From assembly GCA_964418425.1 (NCBI GenBank), contig CAYQLT010000026.1, forward strand, positions 1-35,471: a DNA stretch of 35,471 bases, written 5' to 3'. Positions 1 through 7,967 of this stretch are shown one piece after another. Below the pieces are notes generated by a model. That model had not been told where the DNA came from. It searched no databases and worked only from the letters and a program-made list of their open reading frames with translations. How positions within the stretch are numbered: position 1 is the first letter of the stretch; each line of letters starts with the position of its first letter. The position numbers and the translations under genes were made by a program. The stretch comes from CAYQLT01 sp964418425 (lineage in GTDB: Bacteria > Bacillota > Limnochordia > Limnochordales > Geochordaceae).

Positions 1-1197
1 GTGAGCGCCTGGCCGGCCCTGGCAGCGAAGACCACCGTGGTTCACTGGCAGCACTTCCATGAAGGACGGGCCAAGGCGCTGCAGGAACTGGTTCAGCTCT
101 TCGAGGCTGAAAACCCCGACATCACCATCCGGCCTGACTTCCCGCCCTACGAGCAGTACTTCGACAAGCTCCTGGCCGCCCTGGCCACGGGCACCGGCCC
201 GGACGTCTTCCAGATCCCCATGGAGATGGCGGAGCAGCTCCTGCTCAGCCGCTTTCTGGCGCCGGTTCCGGCCAGCGTCATGACCACTCGGGAGATCGAG
301 CAGAGCTACCTGCCCTGGACGGTGGCCCGCTTCAAGAAAGACGGCGTCTACTGGGGTCTGCCGACGGACGTGCAGCACCTGGTGCTGTATATCAACAACG
401 ACCTGGCCAGGGAGGCAGGCCTTGACCCCTCCCGCCCGCCGGCCACCTGGGACGAGCTGCTCGAGCAGGCCCGCAGGGCGACCCGGCGCGACGCCCAGGG
501 CAACATCGTGCAGGCGGGGCTGGACACCCGCTACAAGTGGGCGGTCTACATGTCCCTGCTGTTCAGCCACATGACGGGGCCGGTGGTGAGCCCCGAGGAG
601 CGGCGGGCGCTTTACGACTCGCCGGAGGGGATCCAGGCGTGGAAGTTCGCCGAACAGCTGCTGCGGGGGCCGCAGGCGGTGGACTCCCCGCGCTTTTTGA
701 CAGGGCAGCGCAAGTTTGAGCAGAAGAAGGCCGTCTTTTACATCAACCACCCCGTCGCCCGCAGCGTCATCGCCGCGATGGCCCCGGACATCTCCTACAC
801 CGTCGCTCCGGTTCCGGCGCTGCGCGGCCGGCCGGTGACGGCACCGGGCCACACCTGGGCCTACGTGGTCAGCTCCCGTACGCGAAGCGCCGAAGCTGCC
901 TGGCGGTGGGTCAAATTCCTGGCCAGCGAGAAGGCGGTGCGCAAGTGGATGGAGGTGGCCGGCGACCTGCCCTCCCTTGTCCGCCTCGCGGGGGACGCAA
1001 GCCTGTTCCGCACGCCCAACGAGCGGGTCATCATGGAGTCCATGCAGTTCGTCCGGCCCGACGACACCGTGGGCAACGCGACGCCCATCCGAAACGACCT
1101 CTGGGACGCCATCGCGCTGACGGACACCCCCGTGGAACAGCTGGTGGCCCAGTACATCCAGAGGGAGAACGCGTTGATCCGCCAAATCCTGCGCTAG
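1..1197 (+). CDS. Carbohydrate ABC transporter substrate-binding protein (5' truncated)
   Basis: This is an extracellular solute-binding protein of the sugar-binding family 1 type, which captures a sugar or oligosaccharide and delivers it to the two permeases encoded next. The visible start is a GTG at base 1, and the first residues (SAWPALAA, then KTTVVHW) look like the end of a signal peptide. The true start therefore probably lies before the window. The fold is recognisable from the N-terminal strand followed by AENPDITIRPDF, the GTGPDVFQIP segment near residue 65, and the APGHTWAYVVSS segment near residue 280. The 398 visible residues are close to a full mature domain. No ATPase gene is present, as is common when a shared MsmK/UgpC-type ATPase serves several importers. 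The substrate cannot be read from sequence; the glycosidase-like gene downstream suggests an oligosaccharide. Confidence 0.9.
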   Translation: MSAWPALAAKTTVVHWQHFHEGRAKALQELVQLFEAENPDITIRPDFPPYEQYFDKLLAALATGTGPDVFQIPMEMAEQLLLSRFLAPVPASVMTTREIEQSYLPWTVARFKKDGVYWGLPTDVQHLVLYINNDLAREAGLDPSRPPATWDELLEQARRATRRDAQGNIVQAGLDTRYKWAVYMSLLFSHMTGPVVSPEERRALYDSPEGIQAWKFAEQLLRGPQAVDSPRFLTGQRKFEQKKAVFYINHPVARSVIAAMAPDISYTVAPVPALRGRPVTAPGHTWAYVVSSRTRSAEAAWRWVKFLASEKAVRKWMEVAGDLPSLVRLAGDASLFRTPNERVIMESMQFVRPDDTVGNATPIRNDLWDAIALTDTPVEQLVAQYIQRENALIRQILR

Positions 1198-1332
1198 GCT
1201 CAGCCGGACTGGGCTGGAGTCGGCTGCGGGCGGCAGGGCGCGCCGCCCGCAGCAACCCGGCAGGGGTGAGGGTCTATCCGGTATCACGCGCGGCAAACAG
1301 CCTGGGGCCTTGTCTTTCTCTTCCCCGCTCTG

Positions 1333-2175
1333 GTGCTTTTCGGCCTGATCGTCATCTACCCGTTCGGGTGGGCGGCCTGGATCTCCCTGCACGACTGGGG
1401 GTTTTTCCGGCTTCCCGAGTTCGTAGGTGCTGGCAATTACAGGAGGCTGCTGGAGGACCCGCTGTTCTGGAAATCCCTGAAGGTCACCTTCACGTGGACG
1501 CTGGGTGTGGTGCCCTCCATCCTCGTCGTCTCCTTGCCCCTGGCGCTGGTCCTCAACGCCGGGTGGGTTCGCCTGCGGTCTGTCTTCCGCGCCATCTACT
1601 TCGCCCCCGTCGTGACCAACATCGTGGCGGCCTCCTTTGTATGGCGCTGGCTGTTTGACCCGGGAGCCGGCGTCGTCAACTGGGTGCTGGGCAGCCTGGG
1701 CCTGGGCAGGCCGGGGTGGCTGGCGGACCCGGCCTGGGCTCTTTACGCCGTGATGGTGGTAGGGGTCTGGAAACAGATCGGCCAGGCGATGGTGCTTTTC
1801 CTGGCCGGGCTTCAGACCATTCCCGTCCAATACGTGGAGGCGGCGCGCATCGACGGGGCGGGGCGCTTTCAGCTGTTTCGGCACATCACCCTGCCTCTGC
1901 TCAATCCGACCCTGTTGTTCGTGGTGGTCATCCTGGTCATCAACGCCTTCCGGGTGTTCACCATCCCGTACGTGATGAGCACGGGCGGCCTGCAGATGCG
2001 CACGCCGGGCGGGCCCCTGGACAGCACCCGGGTGTTCGTGCTCCACATCTACGACGTGGGCTTCAAGCAGTTCGAGCTGGGGTACGCCTCGGCCAACGCG
2101 TTCGTGCTGATGGCCCTGATCATCGTGGTCACGCTGATCCAGATGCGTCTCATCCAGCGTCCCTTTGAGTACTGA
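1333..2175 (+). CDS. Sugar ABC transporter permease, MalF/UgpA type (start unclear)
   Basis: This is an inner-membrane permease of the binding-protein-dependent carbohydrate importer. The family's EAA loop is present (EAARIDGAGRFQLF, then LPLLNP), preceded and followed by hydrophobic helices, about six in all. GTG 1333 is the first permissible start, but it falls inside the first membrane helix. The frame is open from 1270 and encodes RQTAWGLVFLFPAL just upstream, which is typical N-terminal sequence for this family. The frame contains no ATG, GTG or TTG between 1270 and 1333. A purine-rich GGGGTGAGGG at 1263-1272 sits just before an in-frame ATC at 1276. The gene may use a non-canonical start, or a substitution or frameshift may have removed the start. 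It follows the binding-protein gene and overlaps the next permease by about 11 bases. Confidence 0.88.
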   Translation: MLFGLIVIYPFGWAAWISLHDWGFFRLPEFVGAGNYRRLLEDPLFWKSLKVTFTWTLGVVPSILVVSLPLALVLNAGWVRLRSVFRAIYFAPVVTNIVAASFVWRWLFDPGAGVVNWVLGSLGLGRPGWLADPAWALYAVMVVGVWKQIGQAMVLFLAGLQTIPVQYVEAARIDGAGRFQLFRHITLPLLNPTLLFVVVILVINAFRVFTIPYVMSTGGLQMRTPGGPLDSTRVFVLHIYDVGFKQFELGYASANAFVLMALIIVVTLIQMRLIQRPFEY

Positions 2176-3034
2176 AGCAAGTTACGCCACGGAGAGGGGG
2201 CTACCCACCTTGGCCCTGCCGGCCTGGAGCCGGACGCTGATTTACGGACTTCTGGCGGTCGCGGCGGTGCCCATGGCGCTGCCCCTGGTCTGGATGCTGT
2301 CCAGCGCGCTCAAGCCCCTGCCGGAGGTGATGGTGGTTCCCCCCACCTGGATCCCCCGCCAGCCCACCGTGGACAATTTCGTGGTGGTCTTCACGCAGTT
2401 GCCGTTCGGCCGCTACCTGCTCAACAGCGTGGTGGTGGCAGGTGTCGTGGTGGTGGGAGTGGTCGTCACCAGCTCCATGGCCGGCTACGCGTTCGCGAAG
2501 TTCCCCTTTCGGGGGCGCGAGCTGCTCTTCATGGCCATGCTGGCCAGCCTCATGGTTCCCTTCCAGGTGCGGATGATCCCCCTGTACCTCATGGCCATCA
2601 AGCTCCGGCTGGTCAACACCCTGGCCGGCGTGAGCTTCCCCTGGCTGTTTGACGCCTTCGGGATCTTCCTCATGCGGCAGTTCATGCGCACCATTCCCAC
2701 GGACCTCATCGAGGCCGCCCGCATCGACGGCGCCAGCGAGCCCCGGATCTTCTTCACCATCGTGTTGCCGCTGACCCGCCCGGCTCTGGCGGCGCTGGCG
2801 ATCTTCACGCTGGTGGCCAACTGGGAGGAGTTTCTGTGGCCGCTCATCGTGACCAACTCCGACGCCAGCCGAACGCTGCCCGTGGGGCTGCAGAGCTTCA
2901 GCGACCAGTACATCGCCAACATCCACTGGCAGATGGCAGGGGCCACGGTGGCTGTGGCTCCCCTTCTGGTGGCCTTCTTCATTTTCCAGCGTCAGTTCAT
3001 CCAGGGCATCGCGCTGACGGGCCTCAAGGAGTGA
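2165..3034 (+). CDS. Sugar ABC transporter permease, MalG/UgpE type
   Basis: This is the second membrane subunit of the carbohydrate importer. It has an N-terminal helix (LIYGLLAVAAVPMALPL), the family's usual periplasmic segment (LKPLPEVMVVPPTWIP), and an EAA motif EAARIDGASEPRIFF followed by LPLTRPAL. The C-terminal part QRQFIQGIALTGLKE is a near-signature ending for this subfamily (the QR.FIQGIT.GAVK type). At 289 residues it is of normal length. The TTG start at 2165 overlaps the preceding permease gene, which implies translational coupling. With the binding protein upstream it completes the importer apart from the ATPase. Confidence 0.92.
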   Translation: MSTEASYATERGLPTLALPAWSRTLIYGLLAVAAVPMALPLVWMLSSALKPLPEVMVVPPTWIPRQPTVDNFVVVFTQLPFGRYLLNSVVVAGVVVVGVVVTSSMAGYAFAKFPFRGRELLFMAMLASLMVPFQVRMIPLYLMAIKLRLVNTLAGVSFPWLFDAFGIFLMRQFMRTIPTDLIEAARIDGASEPRIFFTIVLPLTRPALAALAIFTLVANWEEFLWPLIVTNSDASRTLPVGLQSFSDQYIANIHWQMAGATVAVAPLLVAFFIFQRQFIQGIALTGLKE

Positions 3035-3081
3035 AGCCTGCAGGCGGGGCCGGCTCCGCTTTGCCGCTCGGGCATCCCCTG

Positions 3082-4971
3082 ATGACCGGAGCGCCGCGCC
3101 TTGCGGACGAGACCCCGCCGCTGGCCACCGCCAACGAATGGGTGGCGCTGCCCGCGGTGGAGGGAGCATCGGGCGCCATCCGAACCGTTGAGGTGCTCTC
3201 CATGCGGGCCCGGGGCTTGTTGGGTCTGGCCGCGTCGGCGAACCCCTGGGAGCCGCCCCCCAGGGCAGCCGGGTCGCCCGCCTCGTTGCTGGAACCGGTG
3301 CTGGCGTTCGACGGGCGTCCCCTGGACTTGGGCGCCACCCCGGCAGCGGTGGAGCGAGTGGAGGACTGGGTGATCGCCCTATCGTGGGGGCCATCCCTGC
3401 GGCTTGTGCTGTGGGCTCCCATCGGGCACCGGGGCTTCGTGGTGCGGATGACGGCCACCAATCCGGGAACGGCCCCGGTGGAGGCGGTCCTGGGCCTTTC
3501 GGGGGTCTGGAGCCACGTGGTGTTCAGCCTGTTTCGCAGCCGGCCCATGCCTGTCGCCCTGTCCGCCCGCAGGGATCCCTGGACGGGAACATTGGCCATG
3601 GAGGCCGCCTCGCCGTGGCCGGTGCTGGGTTGGGCGGTCGGGACCGACGAACCCGCAGAGCTGGAGCTGGAGCCGCCCGCAAGCCCCGAGGGTGGCAGTT
3701 CGGCCGTGCGCTTTGCCTGGCGCCGGCGAGTGCGGATCGAAGCCGGCGGCGAGGCCAGCGCCACGTTCTACGTGGCGGTGGGCCCCGAGGCGGACGCGGC
3801 CCGCACCACGGTGGTGGACCTTCGCCGGCGAGGCTGGAGAAGGCTTCTGGACGAGACGCTGGCATGGCTTCGGGCGCGCCGCTTTCGATGCGACGACGTC
3901 GAACTGGAGCGTCGCATCAACCAAAACCTCCTGTTCGGGGGGTTTTTCAGCTGCGGAAGGGCCCTGGACACCGAGGAGTGGGTGGCGGTCACCTCGCGAA
4001 GCCCGCGTTATTACGTCAGCGCGGCCTACTGGGCCCGAGACGCCTTGCTGTGGAGCCTGCCGGGGCTTTTGCGCCTGGACCCGTCTTTTGCTCGCCGGCT
4101 CCTGTGCTTCGCCTTCCGGTTCGGCTGGCGCAATCCCGGCATCCATGCCCAGTACATGGACGGCACGGTCATCTATCCGGGGTTCGAGCTGGACGAGCTG
4201 GCGGCTTACCCGGTCGCGCTGGGTCGCTACCTGCGGGCCACCGCCGACGCCTCCATCCTCCAGGAGCCCGAGGTCGTGGGGGCGCTCAAGGGCTTCGGGC
4301 AGGTGTTGCAGGAGCTTGCGGGAAGCGGCCCGCTGTACCCGACCTTTCTGGATCCGTCGGACGACCCGCCGCCCTATCCGTTCCTCACCTACGACAACGC
4401 CCTGCTGTGGCGGGGACTGGTCGAGCTGGCAGCGGCCTGCCGGCAGGCCGGACTTGAGGAGCAGGCCGAATGGGCCGGGAGGACGGCGGACTGCCTGCGC
4501 GGCGAGATCCTTGCCCGCTGCGTGGTAGAGGGGCCCTTTGGGCCGATGTTCGCCTGGGCGGTGGACGGCCAGGGCGGCTTCGCTCTGTACGACGACCCGC
4601 CCGGGAGCCTGGTGCTGCTGGGCCGCCTGGGGCTGTGCGCTCCGGGAGATCCCGTGCTGGCCAACACCATCCGGTGGGTGACATCCCGGCACAACCCGCA
4701 CTGGTACGAAGGGCCGTTCGGCGCCCCGGGGTGTGCCCACTCTCCGGGGCCCTGGCCCATGGCCCTGGCCAACCTTCTTTTGGCGGGCCCCGCCGCCGCC
4801 GGGATGGCAAAGCGTGCCCTTGACACCCTGCGCACGGCCCCCATGGACGGGGGCATCGTGTGCGAGACCATGGAGGCCGCCTCCGGGCGAGCCTGCACCG
4901 GGGCAGCCTTTGCCTCCGCCGCAGCCTACGTGGCAGCAGCCCTGATGGAGGTGCTGGAAGGGCCATCCTGA
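3082..4971 (+). CDS. Six-hairpin glycosidase-like protein (glucoamylase or debranching-enzyme type)
   Basis: This is a 629-residue protein with a beta-rich N-terminal half and an (alpha/alpha)6-barrel C-terminal half. Barrel features are SPRYYVSAAYWARDALLWS (near residue 305), the run NPGIHAQYMDG followed by YPGFELDELAAYPVALGRYL, and a later TYDNALLWRGL repeat. This arrangement resembles GH15, GH63, GH125 or glycogen-debranching proteins, which hydrolyse terminal sugars. I cannot assign a family, and likely acidic catalytic residues are only suggested (D in ARDALL, E/D in FELDE). There is no signal peptide, so a cytoplasmic role on imported oligosaccharide is likely. ATG 3082 was chosen because it lies just past the permease stop; an in-frame TTG at 3061 is an alternative. 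It appears to be the last gene of the importer operon. Confidence 0.75.
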   Translation: MTGAPRLADETPPLATANEWVALPAVEGASGAIRTVEVLSMRARGLLGLAASANPWEPPPRAAGSPASLLEPVLAFDGRPLDLGATPAAVERVEDWVIALSWGPSLRLVLWAPIGHRGFVVRMTATNPGTAPVEAVLGLSGVWSHVVFSLFRSRPMPVALSARRDPWTGTLAMEAASPWPVLGWAVGTDEPAELELEPPASPEGGSSAVRFAWRRRVRIEAGGEASATFYVAVGPEADAARTTVVDLRRRGWRRLLDETLAWLRARRFRCDDVELERRINQNLLFGGFFSCGRALDTEEWVAVTSRSPRYYVSAAYWARDALLWSLPGLLRLDPSFARRLLCFAFRFGWRNPGIHAQYMDGTVIYPGFELDELAAYPVALGRYLRATADASILQEPEVVGALKGFGQVLQELAGSGPLYPTFLDPSDDPPPYPFLTYDNALLWRGLVELAAACRQAGLEEQAEWAGRTADCLRGEILARCVVEGPFGPMFAWAVDGQGGFALYDDPPGSLVLLGRLGLCAPGDPVLANTIRWVTSRHNPHWYEGPFGAPGCAHSPGPWPMALANLLLAGPAAAGMAKRALDTLRTAPMDGGIVCETMEAASGRACTGAAFASAAAYVAAALMEVLEGPS

Positions 4972-5040
4972 GCGCCCGGCCGAGATGCGCACCCTCGCTC
5001 GCGGCCGTGGAGACCCGTGGTCTGGCCCCCGCAATGTGGC

Positions 5041-5069
5041 TTGCTGCCTCAGGAAAGGTTTGCGATAAT
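5041..5069 (+). promoter_or_regulatory. Possible sigma-70-type promoter before the diguanylate cyclase
   Basis: TTGCTG at 5041-5046 and GATAAT at 5064-5069 are separated by 17 bases. The -10 matches five of six consensus bases and the -35 matches three. If used, transcription would begin near 5076 and translation would start at ATG 5128. The same stretch contains AGGAAAGG at 5051-5058, which would instead be a good ribosome binding site for ATG 5068. The two readings exclude each other. Confidence 0.3.
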
Positions 5070-6324
5070 GGAGCCTGCCCGGCGCACGGCGCCGGGAAGC
5101 TTGCTTGAGCCTGCGGTTGAAGGGTGCATGGACCCGACCCGAAAGCCGCCAGAAGAGCTACACGCGGCGGGACTCACTCTGCCGGAGGCACGGAGCCGGG
5201 CGCTGGAGAGTGTGAAGGCGAGGGCCTACCTGGCCTCCACCCTTTTGGGCTTCCCGGCCATCACGGCTGCCTGGGCGGTAAAGGGGTTTCACGGGGCGCT
5301 TTCGGCCTTCGATCGCTTCGCGTACCCGGCGCTGGCTTTACTTTGCCTCTGGGTTTTCTGGAGCCTCTATACCCGGCGCCTTCCCATCGCCCGGGGAGAG
5401 CAGCTGGTCTTCTCGGGAGTCAGCCTGCTGTACGCCGGGCAGCTCACGCAAGCGCTTTTCTCGCCGGCAGGATGGCAGGGATGGTGGAAGGCTGCCGCCA
5501 GCGAAGCGTATCCCACGCTCGTAGTCCTTTCGGTCTTCGCGTTCCTGATCAACCCGTCTCGGCGAGCCCTGGCGGTCAATCTGGGGCTGTACGGGCTCAC
5601 CGTCGGCCTGGCCGCGTCGCGGCTGGCCGTCGAGCCCGGGACGGCGTCCGATGGTGACCTGGTGGCCATCGTGCGGTGGCTGCTCGGCCATGGATCTATC
5701 GTCGCCCTGATGTACGCCCTATCCTGGGCCAAGGAGCATTACCTGCAGGCCGGGGTGACGGCGGACCTCATGGCCCGCCTGGCCCGCACCGACTACCTGA
5801 CAGGCCTGCTCAACCGCATGGGAGCGTACATGGCGCTTTCCGGTGAGGTGGAGCAAGCCCGCCGCCACCGCCGCCTGCTTTCCGTGATTTTGATCGACCT
5901 GGACGGCTTCAAGCAGGTCAACGACACCCTGGGCCACGAGGCGGGTGACGCGCTGCTGCGGGAGGTGGCGCATCTGCTGACGCGCCACGTGCGCGCCGTG
6001 GACAAGGTGGCCCGCTGGGGTGGTGACGAGTTTCTGGTGGTCTGTCCCCACGCCGACGAGAAGCGGGCACATGCACTGGCTCAGCGCCTGCGGGAAGCCC
6101 TGCAAACCCACGGCTTCGGCCGCCTGGGGTCGGTCAGCGCCAGCTTCGGCGTGGCTGCCTGGCAGCCGGGGGACTCGCCCGACGACCTGGTTCGCCGGGC
6201 CGACGGGTCTTTGTACCGGGTCAAGCTCGGCCGCCCCGGTTCGGCGAGACTTGACACCGCAGCCGGGGCCGGTCAGGCAGCGACACCGGCCGCCGCGCCT
6301 CCCGCCGTTGCCCGGCACGCCTAA
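5068..6324 (+). CDS. Membrane-anchored diguanylate cyclase (GGDEF protein)
   Basis: This protein makes cyclic di-GMP from two GTP. An N-terminal membrane region of about five or six helices (from AYLASTLLGFPAITAA to GSIVALMYALSWAK) is followed by a GGDEF domain starting at ARTDYLTGLLNR. The active-site loop GGDEF is intact (bases 6019-6033, residues 318-322), and IDLDGFKQVNDTLGHEAGD is the canonical metal- and nucleotide-binding segment. An RxxD motif (RAVD) sits five residues before GGDEF, the inhibitory product-binding site, so feedback inhibition is expected. The membrane part does not match a named sensor domain that I recognise. ATG 5068 was chosen for its AGGAAAGG ribosome binding site; ATG 5128 is the alternative if the promoter at 5041-5069 is real. 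The C-terminal tail is Ala/Pro-rich. Confidence 0.9.
   Translation: MEPARRTAPGSLLEPAVEGCMDPTRKPPEELHAAGLTLPEARSRALESVKARAYLASTLLGFPAITAAWAVKGFHGALSAFDRFAYPALALLCLWVFWSLYTRRLPIARGEQLVFSGVSLLYAGQLTQALFSPAGWQGWWKAAASEAYPTLVVLSVFAFLINPSRRALAVNLGLYGLTVGLAASRLAVEPGTASDGDLVAIVRWLLGHGSIVALMYALSWAKEHYLQAGVTADLMARLARTDYLTGLLNRMGAYMALSGEVEQARRHRRLLSVILIDLDGFKQVNDTLGHEAGDALLREVAHLLTRHVRAVDKVARWGGDEFLVVCPHADEKRAHALAQRLREALQTHGFGRLGSVSASFGVAAWQPGDSPDDLVRRADGSLYRVKLGRPGSARLDTAAGAGQAATPAAAPPAVARHA
5078..5096 (+). other. Perfect GC hairpin at the start of the cyclase gene
   Basis: CCCGGCGC (5078-5085) and GCGCCGGG (5089-5096) form an eight-base-pair stem with a three-base loop. No U-tract follows, so it is not a normal terminator. 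Depending on which start is used, it lies in the leader or in the first codons, and could slow translation initiation. Confidence 0.45.
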
Positions 6325-6455
6325 ACCGGGCCGCGCGGCACCTCGCCTCCCCCACGCAGGACTCGCCCCCGGATTTCGGATTTGAATGGGACGGCTCGCA
6401 GGCTCAGCGGCACGGCGTGGCAAGGAGCCTCCCGACCCCGGAAGGCGCTAAAGCG

Positions 6456-6499
6456 CGCGTCGCGGTGAATTGCCTCACGCGTCGCGGTGAATTGCCTCA
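6456..6499. repeat. Perfect 22-bp tandem duplication
   Basis: The 22 bases at 6456-6477 are repeated exactly at 6478-6499. Each copy begins CGCGTCGCGG and ends TTGCCTCA. The duplication is immediately followed by a short T-run (GTTTTTG) and by sequence distinctly poorer in GC than its surroundings. Confidence 0.95.
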
Positions 6500-6612
6500 G
6501 TTTTTGTCGAAGTGCCCTCGGAAGAGCCTTCGGAGTCCTTCTTTTCTCGACGGCTGCGTCTGCTTGCGGAGATCCTGGCGAATCCTTCCCAATGCGACAG
6601 GTTCACTATGTC

Positions 6613-6632
6613 GTTCCTTGGAACGAAGGAAC
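6613..6632. repeat. Inverted repeat in the AT-richer patch
   Basis: GTTCCTT (6613-6619) and AAGGAAC (6626-6632) can form a seven-base-pair stem with a six-base loop. It lies in the 6500-6660 patch, which differs in composition from the rest of the window. It could be an operator-like site or part of a decayed element end. Confidence 0.5.
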
Positions 6633-6920
6633 TGCAGTGGACATTTCAGGAAAGTGATCGGCGGGGTTGGGGGACGGGCCGCGTGAGCTGCCCGCGCGGT
6701 CTTGCCCTCCCCCTCTTCCAGGAGGGGCAGGATGCACGATTCCGTCGCCAGGGTCATGGGTGCTTCGGGGGAGGGTCCAGGCGCCTGCCACCGCCGGGCG
6801 CCGACACGGCGCGCCAGGCCGGCATGCTGCGAGGATCGCGCCCGACCCCGGCTCCTTTTGAATCCCTCTGACCGCCTGAGGCGGCCGTTTACGGCCGTAC
6901 CGCCCGCGAGGTGAGGTGCG

Positions 6921-7691
6921 ATGGCGTCGTTGCGGGTGGTGCTGGTCGCCGGCCACCCCATCTTGCGCCAGGGGATCCGCTGCCTGTTGGAGCAAAGCGG
7001 AGAGGTCGAGGTCGTGGGCGAAGCCGCGCGGGCACAGCAGGCCAGCCTTCTCACCGAGTCGCTGCTGCCGGACGCGATCATCATCGGCCCGTCGCTGCTG
7101 GACGGGAGCAGCATGGAGCTGGTGCGGACGGTGCGCCGTTCCCATCCGCACGTCCGGGTGGTGGTGCTCGGAACGGGCGAGGAGTCGCGGCAAGGGGCGA
7201 GGGCACGAGCGTATGGGGCTCACGCCTACCTGGGCCGGCAGGCCAGGGCCTCCGCCCTGCTGGAAGCCCTGCGGGCGGCGGGCGGCCGGCGCCCTACGTC
7301 CGGCGAGGCGCCCACGGCCGAGGCGGCCGCCGTCGGCCCCAAACCCGCCGCCGGCGCCGTGCGCACCGCCGGTGACCGGACTGCCACCGCCAGTGTGGCC
7401 GCCACGAACGCCGAGGCCACCGCAGCAAGCACCGAGCCAGGTGCTTCGGCGGCCGGGCGGGGCCAGCCGGCGAGAAGCTGGCCCCCCGGCATCACGCCTG
7501 CGGAGCAGAGGGTTCTCGAAGCCTTGGGAAGGGGGCTTTCCAATCGAGAGATCGCCGGCCTGCTCGGGCTGCGGGTGACCACCGTGAAGGCCCACTTGCG
7601 GCCGCTGTACCAGAAACTGCGGGTCAAAAATCGCACCCAGGCGGTCCTGGCCATCCGCCAGCACCTTCTTCAATCGACGGGGCGGGATTGA
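6921..7691 (+). CDS. LuxR-family DNA-binding regulator with degenerate receiver domain
   Basis: This is a 256-residue protein with the response-regulator fold at its N-terminus and a LuxR/NarL-type helix-turn-helix at its C-terminus (about residues 190-250, containing GLSNREIAGLLGLRVTTVKAHL). The receiver has lost its phosphorylation chemistry. The usual acidic pair is Ala10-Gly11 in VLVAGHP. The phospho-acceptor position is Gly56 in PDAIIIGPSLL. The switch Thr is Gly84, and the conserved Lys of the YLLKD motif is Arg106. It should therefore act without phosphorylation, or respond to another signal. A linker of about 70 residues rich in Ala, Pro and Thr joins the domains. The start ATG 6921 has a good GAGGTG ribosome binding site. 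It may head a small operon with the next two short genes. Confidence 0.85.
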   Translation: MASLRVVLVAGHPILRQGIRCLLEQSGEVEVVGEAARAQQASLLTESLLPDAIIIGPSLLDGSSMELVRTVRRSHPHVRVVVLGTGEESRQGARARAYGAHAYLGRQARASALLEALRAAGGRRPTSGEAPTAEAAAVGPKPAAGAVRTAGDRTATASVAATNAEATAASTEPGASAAGRGQPARSWPPGITPAEQRVLEALGRGLSNREIAGLLGLRVTTVKAHLRPLYQKLRVKNRTQAVLAIRQHLLQSTGRD

Positions 7692-7694
7692 GGC

Positions 7695-7967
7695 ATGCCG
7701 TACCTGAGCCTGCGTCCGGTGCGCTGGCTTGGCTGGCTCAGCGTCGCCGGGTGGAAGCTGTATCGAGACCGGCTGGGAACCTGGTACCTGGTGCATCCGG
7801 CCACCCGCCGGGTCCGACCCCTGATGCCGTCGGCGCGCCGGCATCCACTGCCGCTTCGGTCCCGAAACCGCTGGGAAAACGACGACGCCGACTTGAAAAC
7901 AGGGTTGCCGGGATGGCGCCAGGGCCCCGGCCCCTCGCAGGGGGGTTCCCCCAACGATGAGCGCTGA
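7695..7967 (+). CDS. Small hypothetical protein
   Basis: This is a possible 90-residue protein starting three bases after the regulator's stop codon and overlapping the next small gene by 11 bases. It begins MPYLSLRPVRWLGWLSVAGW and contains the run KLYRDRLGTWYLVHPATRRV, which reads like a compact aromatic and basic module; the tail is low complexity. No family is recognised. Its support is the operon-like spacing and the aromatic-rich first half, so it may not be a real gene. Confidence 0.35.
   Translation: MPYLSLRPVRWLGWLSVAGWKLYRDRLGTWYLVHPATRRVRPLMPSARRHPLPLRSRNRWENDDADLKTGLPGWRQGPGPSQGGSPNDER

Larger units (their letters stand above)
6325..6920. other. 596-bp gene-poor stretch
   Basis: No convincing gene is seen between the cyclase and the LuxR-type regulator. 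Reading frames here lack recognisable domains or consistent codon use. The stretch holds the tandem repeat at 6456-6499 and the AT-richer patch with a hairpin at 6613-6632. The rest is GC-rich and featureless. A decayed mobile element is possible but not demonstrable. Confidence 0.6.

Noticed and set aside
3379..5034. A long minus-strand reading frame over the glycosidase-like gene.
   Set aside because: It has shadow composition, with no domain and no ribosome binding site.
6497..7114. A minus-strand frame ending in the AT-richer patch as a transposase remnant.
   Set aside because: Its sequence shows no transposase motif and most of it is antisense to the LuxR-type regulator; only the repeat itself is retained as a finding.
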